NCBI GenBank assembly: GCA_963930655.1
Contig: OZ005617.1
Location: 6,078,501 to 6,142,500, forward strand
From: Myrica gale
Lineage: Eukaryota > Streptophyta > Magnoliopsida > Fagales > Myricaceae
Direction: 5' to 3'
Length of the DNA: 64,000 nucleotides
The translations under genes and the position numbers were made by a program. Under the pieces are notes generated by a model that was not told the DNA's origin, ran no database searches, and saw nothing but the letters and a program-made list of their open reading frames with translations. Below are positions 46,222-56,056 of the stretch, piece by piece (positions within the stretch are counted from its first letter, which is position 1; each line of letters starts with the position of its first letter).

Positions 46222-49200
46222 TCAAACCCAATCATACATATATCTCAAACTCATATCATTAATATGTTTCTCAAACACTTTCTGAGATAAAGGTTTTGTA
46301 AATGGATCAGCTAAATTATCAGCTGATGCAACCTTCACCATTTTGATATCACCTCTAGATATGATATCACGTATTAGGTGAAAACGACGTTCTATGTGCT
46401 TTGTCCTTTGATGAGACCTTGGTTCCACTGCCTGTGCAATTGCACCATTGTTATCGCAGTATAAGGGAATAGGTGCCTCAATCGAAGGGACAACTTCAAG
46501 TTCTTGAAGGAACTTGCGAATCCACACAGCTTCCTTTGCAGCTTCACTTGCAGCAACATATTCTGCCTTAGTTGTAGAATCAGCAGTAGTACTTTGCTTG
46601 AAACTTCTCCAACTAAATGCTCCTTTGCCAAGAAGGAACACAAATCCGGACGTTGATCTTTTATCATCAATATCTGATTGGAAATCTGAATCTGTATATC
46701 CCTAGACAGTCAGATCCTCACTGCCATACACTAAGAAATAGTGTTTTGTATTTCTCAAATACCTGAGGATATGTTTCACTGCTAACCAATGTTCTGGACC
46801 TGGATTGGATTGATATCTACTCACAACGCTAACTGCGTGACTGATATCAGGCCTAGTGCAAAGCATAGCATACATGAGACTCCCTACAGCCGAAGCATAA
46901 TGACAGTTACTCATCTTCTCTCTTTCTTCAGGTGTTTTTGGACACATTTGCTTAGAGAGATGAATTCCATGTCTAAAGGGTAGAAACCCTTTCTTGGAAT
47001 TTATCATGCTAAATCTAGCCAATATCCTGTCAATATAATTGACCTGTGAAAGACCCAATAATCTTTTCTTTCGGTCTCTAAACACTTTGATCCCGAGTAT
47101 GTAGGATGCTTCCCCAAGGTCCTTCATTGAAAATTGGTTAGACAACCACATTTTCACAGATGACAAAGCCCCTACATCATTCCCAATGAGTAGTATGTCA
47201 TCTACATAAAGAACCAAAAAAGTAATAGCACTCCCACTAACCTTCTTGTAGACACAAGGTTCATCCATGTTTTGTGAGAAACCAAACATTTTGATTGACT
47301 CGTCAAAACGGATGTTCCAACAACGTGATGCTTGTTTTAGGCCATAAATGGATTTCTCCAATTTGCATACTTTCGATTCATTTTCCCGAGATATGAAACC
47401 TTCTGGCTGGTCCATATAAATTTCTTCATGGATATACCAATTCAAAAATGTGGTTTTCACATCCATCTGTCATATCTCATAATCATAGTATGCCGCAATC
47501 TCTAATAGAATCCTTATGGACTTTAGCATGGCTACAGGTGAAAAGGTTTCCTCATAATCAATACCAGCCTTTTGAGTATACCTTTTTGCCACCAGCCTAG
47601 CTTTAAAGGTCTCTACCTTTCCTGTTGGTCCAAGTTTCCTTTTGTAGACCCATTTGCAACCTATAGGCTTAATGCCTTCTGGTTTGTCTACCAAGGTCCA
47701 TACCTTGTTGGAAAACATGGAGTCCATCTCTGATTCCATGGCCACATGCCAATGCTCAGCATCTTTGTCATTAACAACCTCTGTATAACCACAAGGATCA
47801 ATCTCCAGTCCCTCAGATTCCATTTGGTAAATCTCATTTAACAAATTGAATTTTACTGGAGGTCTTATAATCCTTTTACTACGACGAGGCTCCTGTGTCT
47901 CAACAGGTTCACTTTGATCAGTGGGAGCAACCACTTGATCCTCATTGTTCTCGTTCTGCACAGTCACTGTACTATCTCTTTGCTCATCAAGAGCAACTCT
48001 ACTCTCGGTTTCATTCAAACTATAATCCTCTTCAAGAAAAGTAGCATTTCTGCTAACAAACACTTTGTTTTCATTAGGATTATAAAAGTAGAAACCAGTA
48101 GTCATTTTGGGATAGCCTACAAATAGGCATCTATCAGTCCTTGATCCCAGTTTATCCACATTAAACCTTTTAACATGAGCTGGACAACCCCATATCTTAA
48201 AATGAATAAGACTTGGCTTCTTGCCAGTCCATAACTCATATGGGGTATTAGGAACTGATTTTGTAGGGATCCTGTTTAACAAGTAAACAGCGGTCTCCAA
48301 AGCATGTCCGCAAAATGATATGGACAACTCAGATATGCTCATCATGGAACGAACCATATCCAATAGGGTTCTATTCCTTCTCTCTACAACACCATTATGT
48401 TGTGGTGTGCCTGGTGGTGTGAGTTGAGATATGATTCCATTATCTTTAAGATAAACTTTAAAATCATCCAAGAGGTATTCGCCTCCCCGATCGGAGCGAA
48501 TCATTTTAATGGACTTTCCAATCTGTTTCTCAACTTCATTGTGGAATTCCTTGAACTTTTCAAAAGATTCCGATTTATGCTTCATCAGGTATAGATAATC
48601 ATACCTGGAATAATCATCAATGAAAGTAATGAAATAAGAGAAACCTCTTCTTGCTATGTGGTTGAAGAGACCACAAACATCAGTATGTATTAATCTTAAT
48701 ACTTCTGTGGCTCTTATTCTTTTCCTGTAAAAGAACTTTTGGTCATCTTTCCTTGCAAGCAGGGCTCACAGATTGGATAAGGCTCAATTTTTAGAAATTG
48801 CAATGGTCCATCCCTTACCAATCTATTGATCCTATCAATATTGGCATGACCAAGTCTTAGATGCCATAAGTAGGTTGGATTAACATCTCTCTTCCTCTTA
48901 AGGGATAACACACTGGAATCATCATTCTCAACATTATTCAAAGAATTATCAACATTTAAAAGATAAAGACCATCACAAATAATTCCAGAAGCAACAAATT
49001 TATTTTGAAACTTTATAACAAGTTTTGAATTGAAAAGAAACGAATATCCAGATAAAACAAGTTTCGAAACATAAATCAAATTTCTACGCACTTCTGGAAC
49101 ATAAAGACAATCTTCTAGAATCAAAATTCTATTATTCGATAATTCTAAACTAAACACTCCGATGGCAGTCGCTGCAACAGTTGCACCCGTCCCCATCTTA

Positions 49201-49307
49201 AGGATCAGCTCCCCTTCATGAAGCTTTCTGGTCTCCTTGAACCCCTGCAACATATTGCAGATGTGAGATGTAGAACCAGAATCCACACCATGAATTAAAT
49301 GGACCAT
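46222..49307 (-). pseudogene. Copia pol: protease, integrase, reverse transcriptase, RNase H (broken)
   Basis: Frames on the - strand in order: protease motif DSGSTSHI near 49280; integrase zinc region WHLRLGHA...CEPCLQGK near 48750-48870; integrase core with IHTD, SDRGGEY and VVERRNRT; reverse transcriptase with the YVDD catalytic motif near 47200; RNase H with TKAEYVAASEA and a terminal ADPFTKPLS-like motif, ending at 46222. Defects: a one-base frameshift in a short A run near 48718, a TGA where Trp is expected near 47467, and a TAG near 46702. No restored sequence is given. The catalytic residues themselves are present, so decay is recent. Confidence 0.92.
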
Positions 49308-49339
49308 CCATTAAATTCAATTCAATTACAAGCATATTA

Positions 49340-50189
49340 GACACACCTTCAGAAGGTTTGCCCTTTTTAAGAGAAGCTAAGTAAACTCGGCAATTTCTCT
49401 TCCAGTGACCGGGCTTGCCGCAATGGAAACAATTTCCTTTGCCTTTGTTCTTGTCACCCCCTTTGTTTCCTTGTCCATCTTGAACATTCTTTGCTGCCTG
49501 AAACCCCTTATTATTATTTTTTATTTCTTAAACTTGGGTTTCAGATTCATAGAGGCATTAGATTTCTCTGTGACCATCATAGTAAGTTTGTCCTTCTTGA
49601 TGAGATCTTGAGCTGACTGCAACATATTGAGCAGCTCTGACAATGTCACACTCATCTTGTTCATATTGTAATTAAGGACAAACTAATTGAAAGAATCAGG
49701 CAGAGATGAAAGTATGGCATCAACTTTTGTGTCACTATCCATCTCAGCTCCCAAAAAATCCAGTTCGTTGATGAAAGAAATCATCTTCAAGACATGATCC
49801 CGAACTGGGCTCCCTTCCACCATTTTGGTGGACATCAGATTCTTCATAGCAGTCTGCCTAGCAGATCTGCTCTGCTCTCCGAACATTTCTTGGAGATGCA
49901 ACATAGTGCCTGCAGCTGTAGCTATGCCCTCACAATCTTTCTGCAAAACATTAGAGATTGAAGCCATAATATAACACTTTGCCATATTATCATCATCATG
50001 CCACTTGTTAAAGACTTTATTTTCTTCCTCAGTGGCATTGTCCAGGGCAAGCTCAGGTGTCTCAGAGGTTAGAACATAACCGATCTTATCGGCTGATAGA
50101 ACAATCATAAGATTTCTCTTCCAATCAACATAATTCGGTCCTGTCAACCGATTGTCATCCAGAATCCTAGCCAAAGGATTAAAAGTCAT
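49340..50189 (-). pseudogene. Copia gag with zinc knuckle (broken)
   Basis: Starts at the ATG at 50189 (MTFNPLARILDDNRL). A UBN2-type gag domain runs to about 49690. An in-frame TAG near 49683 and a frameshift near 49530 interrupt it. The zinc knuckle CFHCGKPGHWKRNC (CX2CX4HX4C) is readable near 49390-49430. Confidence 0.88.
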
Positions 50190-50829
50190 TTTGAATCTGC
50201 AAAATCATTCACATATATAATTCCATTAGATTCAGGTTTTTGAATAACTAATGGTACCACCCATCCGAACAATAAACAGATATATCACATATATCATAAT
50301 AATGAAAAATATAACATTTATATTTATAATATTCTAAATGGGTATCGAGAACCTCTACCTTACATGCAACAACAAATCCATTTTGGTACACATTGTACAC
50401 ATCTTGTAAAGGCGAATAGCTACTATTCATCAAAATTTACATCATATGCAAAATATTTTAAAAATATTTGTGATTCTCGATTTACTTTTGGCCTTCCTAA
50501 ATAAACACGTCTTGTACTATTTTAGCACTAGCGTTTATTTGGTTTGTGCATTCCATTATCTAAGTGTGTTCCAAATACTTGTGAGTTATGTCACTATTTT
50601 AGAAGACACTCTCACTAAGATGTAGACACTTATCTTCCCAAGAGATAAACAAGAAAATTTTACAAAATTAAAATCGGTTTTATCCATTTTGGCTTCAACC
50701 AATTTTAATCAAGTAAAACTCCTATTTATTGATAATAGAGACCATAGGAAAAATTACTATAATTAATCCTATTTAGCACCAAAAATTGGAAAACAAATTT
50801 CCAAATTTTTTTTTTTAAAAAAATAAAAA

Positions 50830-51480
50830 TTCGGTCAAACCGGATCAACCCGGTCAAACCGGGTTGGTCCGTTGACCACCAGTTCGGGTCTAACCCGACC
50901 GGTAATGGGTAACGGTCTGGGTCATACCCGGACCGGATCCTGTCATGGTCCGGGTCTAACCCGGACCTGGGCTGGGCTACGGGCACGGGTCCAACCCATG
51001 GCCCTAGCCCCGCATGGGCTGGCCCATGAAGGCCCAGCCCGTGCGGTGCAGCCCACTTTTACCTCTTTTTTTTTTTTATAAATTCGACCCAACCCAACTT
51101 TTGGGCTGGGCTACTGAAACGGGTAGGGCAAAAAATGCCCTACCCGTTTGGCCCAAGCGGGCGACCCGGGGATCTCATCCCTGGGCGCCGCTTGTGGCCT
51201 ACGGGAGAACACAGCAGGCCAGCGGCCAACTGTCCGCTGCCCCCGTCCGGCACCCCACGTCCGGCCATGGATCTGGCCGGACGTTGGACGCCCAGGCCGT
51301 CGGTGGCCACCGATCCTCACACCCGTGTCTCACACGGTTGTGTGAGGAGCTGTCAGCGGCTCCATGGCCGCCGGACCTCTTCCGTCTCCGGTCAGAAGCG
51401 GCTCCGGTCCTACCGGACGCTTCTCCGGCCAGTGGGGCGGCAGCTGCCATCATTATGGCCGCCGGCCACCCTTTCGAAGA
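50830..51480 (-). other. GC-rich leader segment of the copia element
   Basis: Between the primer site and gag lies about 650 bases of GC-rich DNA with repeated CCGGGTC/GACCCGG motifs, in an otherwise AT-rich element. Overlapping frames on both strands are open only because of base composition. The segment could be a structured leader or foreign DNA picked up by the element. Confidence 0.6.
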
Positions 51481-51660
51481 ATTTTTATTCTCATGAACAG
51501 TTGAACACAAACACATATTCGAATAAGTAAATTCAAATACAAATAAATATATGTGGATACGTCTCATACGATCAAACATAATAATATATATTGGGTTTTG
51601 ATTCTCAATCAAAATTTAGCAAAGTTCATATAATCCAACAATTGCAATCATGTGAACCTC

Positions 51661-51671
51661 CTCTGATACCA
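51661..51671 (-). promoter_or_regulatory. Copia primer binding site (initiator tRNA-Met type)
   Basis: On the - strand, TGGTATCAGAG follows the 5' LTR end after one base. This is the standard complement to the 3' end of plant initiator tRNA-Met used by copia elements. Confidence 0.9.
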
Positions 51672-51672
51672 C

Positions 51673-52237
51673 TGATAGTTTATATGCGGAATTAAACTAT
51701 AAACAAACAACATGTTTTCAACAAAACATCATCCAGGATTTATGATTACAATTTCGGATTCGATTCCATACCTGACACGAGAATTTAGGAATCTACAAAC
51801 CTTAAGCCGCTTTACGATCCAATCCAAAACTCCAGCAATTCAGAACAGCAACTCAAATGTGTTGCCTCCTAAGGGATTTATGTCACTCTTTCGTTATTGG
51901 GATTTTCCTAATAGGTTCTGATGGCCAACCCCTTGAATATAACAATTATATTTATAGGCCTTGGAAAAACCCTAGAAAGAGCATGAGACATAGGATCCTT
52001 AGGGATCTCAAATTCCAGCCGTAGGATAACACTGAAGAACTCTTCTTCTAATACAATTAGGGCTTCTACTAATTACAATCAAGTCCATCAACATATTGTA
52101 ATTGACCCCTGGAATTTAAGATTATTGCAAATATGCCCCTTTTACATACAATTAATTCTTTCCACCATACTATATTCCATATGAGATATTAGGACCGAAT
52201 TAATCAATTTGGTTATCGAGGGCACATAATTCTAACA
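51673..52237 (-). repeat. Copia 5' LTR
   Basis: 565 bases, the promoter-bearing LTR for the - strand element; same length as the 3' LTR with about six transitions between them. Confidence 0.95.
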
Positions 52238-52242
52238 TAAGC

Positions 52243-53100
52243 TTGGACTCAAACTTGGCAATTCACTGTGGTATCTATCAACCAAATGCATGATGTGCTT
52301 GGTTATCCATGCATGCGCAAAGTATTTGCAGGTACATTATCTCTGGATGGCTTGTTTTATTGGCTTACATTGGACGTTCTTCAACCTAAGCATCACTTAT
52401 AGGCAGGTTGCAGCTTACCCACTATTCGGTATATTCTTCCTGCACGTTATTTTTTTCCCTGGAAGAAAATTGGAGTACGAACTCAACTGCTGTAAGAAGC
52501 CAAAAAACTAACAGAACTTCATGACAGCTGTTGAATTCTCTGCAAAAAATCCTCATGGAAAAGCAATGGCTTTGCTCAACTTAAAATCTGGTTTCCTACA
52601 GGTTTGTCTTCTTCTTCTTCTTTTGCAAAATGCAGAGCTTCTTAGAATATTGCTGCCATTATGCTGATATTCCATTATTTGATGAACAGATCAAGGAAGA
52701 GTGACTAGTATTGCTTGGGCTCTTATTGGCATTTATTATCTCTCATATTTGGAGGAAGGAGGGCTATGTTGGTTTCAACACAGAGGATGAAAAAGAAGTA
52801 GACAATGCTTTTATGGAAGATGTCAAGAGGAACCTTGATGAAGCCAGAAAAACTAACCACTTCGCTGCCTTACAACGAGTTGCGGGTGTTCATGAGGTGG
52901 GCAAGAAATGCACCGGGGTGATCCTAAAAGAGGACTGCACATGCTGTGGAGAATGTTCCGATTGTGGGCTTTGCACAGGGTGTGTGGATCCAGGCGTGGA
53001 AGATACGAAGAGTGTAAAGCTCCAATCAGAGGCTCAAGAAGAAAAACTTTGGTCTTTGTCTGGGCACAAAGAGAGCAAGGGTAGTCTGGTCATCCACTAA
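52243..53100 (+). pseudogene. Gene-like fragment in the Pack-MULE, cysteine-cluster ORF
   Basis: An open + strand frame at 52711-53100 (129 codons) has a hydrophobic start (MLGLLLAFIISHIW), a charged middle with EDEKEVDNAFMEDVKRNLD, and a cysteine cluster EDCTCCGECSDCGLCTGC followed by VDPGVED, ending at GSLVIH. Upstream pieces (52300-52510, and 52525-52600 reading EFSAKNPHGKAMALLNLKSG) also look like former exons, the latter followed by a GT. I do not recognise the parent gene. It continues the MULE cargo interrupted at 44893 by the copia insertion. Confidence 0.4.
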
Positions 53101-53569
53101 TCACTTATCAAGCGCATTTTGATTATTTTACGAAAAATCGTCTCATTTGACGGTGAATTTAAACGGGGGCGAGAATTGAGTGATTTTGAAACATAAGGGT
53201 ATCAAATTTTTGGTTTGGAAAATAAGGATGATAACTTAATTTTGCTCCAAAGATACGAGGCTAACAATGAGTTTACCCCTTTATTTTTTTATTTATTTTG
53301 TTTTCACTTTCCATTTTAGTCATTGGAGTCACATCTTAGTGCAAGGTGAAAAGTATTGTCTCGTATCTTTAATTCAAAAAGATATAGATACATCATGTGA
53401 ATTTGACAACATTTTAATACTGTCAGTATTAATTATCGTATAATATATACCCACAATTTTGCGACCGACTATCTCTGAATTGAATCGTCCGACTCGAAAG
53501 TACACTAAACAGGATTTTTGTAAATGGAAAAAGATCATGAGATCGGAGAAGATTTTGAAGTTTTTTTTA

Positions 53570-55045
53570 GGCTTAAATGCACCCACAGTCCCTGTGGTAT
53601 GACAATGTTGTAAATATGTCCCTGAGGTAATAAAAGTTGCAAATATGTCCCTGTGGTATGTTTTTTGTTAAATTCATGTCCTTCCGTCAGTTCCCGTTAA
53701 AAACACTAACCGGATATTGCTGACGTGGCCTTTTTCTTTGGCTTAAATGCACCCACAGTCCCTGTGGTATGACAATGTTGTAAATATGTCTCTGAGGTAA
53801 TAAAAGTTGCAAATATGTCCCTGAAGTAATAAAAGTTGCAAATATGTCCCTGTGGTATGTTTTTTGTTAAATCCATGTCATTCCGTCAGTTCCCGTTAAA
53901 AACACTAACTGGACATTGCTGACGTGGCTAGTTATTTTAATAAAGATTAGTCAACATACGAGCTGAAGCAATTTTCACTTGTTTATTTTTTTGGTTTTCT
54001 TCAATCGTAGCCAAATTTTTTTTTATGACGAGGAAATCCTCCAAAGCCGGACCATTTTGGCCCAACCCTAAAGTACAAATTTCGGCCCCCTGGACCGACC
54101 CCACAACCTAGAGAGCAGGTAAGTCAAGGGCGATAATGGGGTGTTGGGGCTCGAACTTGGGACATGTTAGAACCCAAGTCGAAACCGTAGTAAAAATTGG
54201 TCGTATTAAACAAATATATTGTTTCTGTCTTTCATTACCGGGCAGCTTGCTGAAGTTTTTATTTCTCTTTTCTTCTGTTATATGACAGTCTGTTATTGCT
54301 ACAACCCACCCCTAGATAATCTCCCATTCTCTCTTTAACAATAACAGTCTGCCATATAACAGAAGAAAAGAGAAATAAAACTTCAGCGGGTGGGTTGTAG
54401 TGAAATCTACAGTGATGTTCAGCCAATTTTGACGGGATGAAGAAAACCATATATTTGTTTGATTCGGTCAATTTTGGCTACGATTGAAGAAAACCAAAAA
54501 AACAAACAAGTGAAAATTGCTTCAGCTCGTACCAGCACATACTTCACCCGTGCTGGCGGTGACCCCTTTCCCGAGACCGCTAACAACTCCACCCGTCATC
54601 AGCACGTGCTGGTGCCGTTTAATATTGAGTAGAAGGAAGTTTTTTTTTTCGGTGACTGTGTTGACTAATCTTTATTAAAATAACTAGCCACGTCAGCAAT
54701 GTCCAGTTAGTGTTTTCAACGGGAACTGACGGAATGACATGGATTTAACAAAAAACATACCACAGAGACATATTTGCAACTTTTATTACCTCTGGGACAT
54801 ATTTGCAATTTTTATTACCTCAGGGACATATTTACAACATTGTCATACCACAGGGACTGTGGGTGCATTTAAGCTACAGAAAAAGGCCACGTCAACAATA
54901 TCCGGTTAGTGTTTTTAACGGGAACTGACGGAAGGACATGAATTTAACAAAAAACATACCACAGAGACATATTTGCAACTTTTATTACCTCAAAGACATA
55001 TTTATAATATTGTCATACCACAGAGACTGTGGGTGCATTTAAGCC
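53570..55045. mobile_element. Palindromic MULE-like element with duplicated terminal arms
   Basis: Left end GGCTTAAATGCACCCACAG, right end CTGTGGGTGCATTTAAGCC. Each arm carries two tandem copies of a roughly 165-210-base terminal unit (53570 and 53740 on the left; ending 54874 and 55045 on the right). A further inner inverted repeat pairs about 53958-54020 with 54470-54530 (TTTTCACTTGTTT and its complement). The target duplication is obscured by poly-T on both sides. It ends just before the ETR1 leader. Confidence 0.75.
54249..54400. repeat. Interleaved inverted repeats at the element centre
   Basis: Arm A (54249-54298, GCTGAAGTTTTTATTTCTC...) is nearly complementary to A' (54339-54387). Segment B (54299-54311, CTACAACCCACCC) is complementary to B' (54388-54400). 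The order is A-B-loop-A'-B', not the A-B-B'-A' of a simple hairpin. Confidence 0.8.
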
Positions 55046-56056
55046 TTTTTTTTTTATTACTATTATTTTAAAATTTTGAGATACTTTTATTTGTAAACGA
55101 GAATAATTTTGCGAACAGGGCCTGATCTCCAAATTGCGCTTTGTCATCTCTCTTTACTTGGGATTCCCAATCAAATTACACCAAACCCCACGCTCCCTTT
55201 TCTCCTAGTCCTCCTCGCCGAGTCACCTCCTCTGTCTCTCGCTTCTTCCCTGCCTGATACTCTGTGAACCTACACGTTACAGCCGGAGCTGAATCATTTT
55301 TGTCTCTGAACAAGCCTCCATCCGAATCTTTCTTTGGATCTTTGAATCTCGACGCGAGGCGGAGACCGGCCTCCTCTCGGTTCAGCTTCACCTGCCTAGC
55401 CCCTTCATGCTTTTGCGTCGTTGGTTTCCCGGCTATACTGTGCCGGCAGATCGTTGTTTGTACCAAGCCCAATGAACCATCCGAATTTTCTGCGGTTTTC
55501 TTCGACTGAAGGACCCTCTGGTGAGAAATTCAATTTATCCTGATCAGATCTCTTCTGATTGCATTTCTTTGTATTTGTCGTGCTGGGAATATGTTTGTAT
55601 GTCTGTATGTGCTTATGGGTACCCCTTTGGGAGTAGTTCGATTTCTAGTCACACTTATTTGGGAAATGTTCATATAATGATATGGTTCCGTGTGAGGTTT
55701 TGAAGATCAAATAACATCAGTGGGATGGGATGGGTGAATACTGGAGAAATTCCGACCTTTCTGGTCTTCTTTGTTTTTTAAAACAAAATCTCTCGTTGCT
55801 TGGTATCTAATTTGGGTCTTATTTTTGTTAATCTTGGGTCAATTTTATCATGACGTTAGTTGGCCTACATCAATAGTACCGTGATATATTAGAAGTCCCC
55901 TTTTTTTTTTCCCTTGTCTGAACTACAGTTTTAGCACAACTATATACTTGTACGGATGTCGATCGTGGTGTATCTTTTGCTTTATGTTACGAAATTTCTC
56001 TCTGTATGCTGTAGGCATGTGAAAGAGGAAACATCGGCTAAGGTGGTTCAATCACT
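55046..56056 (+). other. ETR1 promoter-proximal region and 5' leader with intron
   Basis: A CT-rich region at 55150-55520 looks like leader exon 1. GTGAGAAATT at 55521 is a good donor and GCTGTAG ending at 56014 a good acceptor, so a leader intron of about 494 bases is inferred, with leader exon 2 from 56015 to the ATG at 56057. A frame at 55264-55509 (81 codons) lies in the leader and is not recognised. A leader intron is a known feature of ETR1 genes. Confidence 0.6.

Larger units (their letters stand above)
44894..52237 (-). mobile_element. Full-length Ty1/copia retrotransposon, coding strand minus
   Basis: Two 565-bp direct LTRs (44894-45458 and 51673-52237) both start TGATAG and end TAACA, and the 5-base duplication TAAGC lies at 44889-44893 and 52238-52242. 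Reading on the - strand from the right LTR: a tRNA-iMet-type primer site, a long GC-rich leader, gag, protease, integrase, reverse transcriptase and RNase H, then a purine tract before the left LTR. The order integrase before reverse transcriptase is diagnostic for copia. LTRs differ at six sites that I count by eye (about 1%), all transitions, so insertion was recent. Coding frames are broken by stops and frameshifts. Confidence 0.95.
43815..53279. mobile_element. Pack-MULE-like element, 9,465 bp, with copia nested inside
   Basis: Left end GGGGTAAACTCGTAGTTAGC; right end ...CTAACAATGAGTTTACCCC. The inverted repeats run about 155 bases (43815-43970 and 53125-53279). The 9-base duplication TTTATTTTT lies at 43806-43814 and 53280-53288. 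Without the 7.3-kb copia insert the element is about 2.1 kb and contains gene-like fragments on both sides of the insert (44080-44880 and 52243-53100). No MULE transposase was seen, so it is non-autonomous. Confidence 0.88.

Noticed and set aside
51014-51612. Several overlapping ORFs of 130-160 codons on both strands
   Set aside because: They arise from the GC-rich copia leader, overlap each other in many frames and show no protein motif.
54259-54471. A possible microRNA precursor at the A/A' hairpin
   Set aside because: The arm is long and nearly perfect and lies in a transposon; more like a siRNA-type inverted repeat, and no mature sequence could be assigned.
55264-55509. 81-codon ORF in the ETR1 leader as a separate gene
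   Set aside because: Lies in the CT-rich leader just before a good donor; no motif, more likely leader sequence or a minor upstream ORF.
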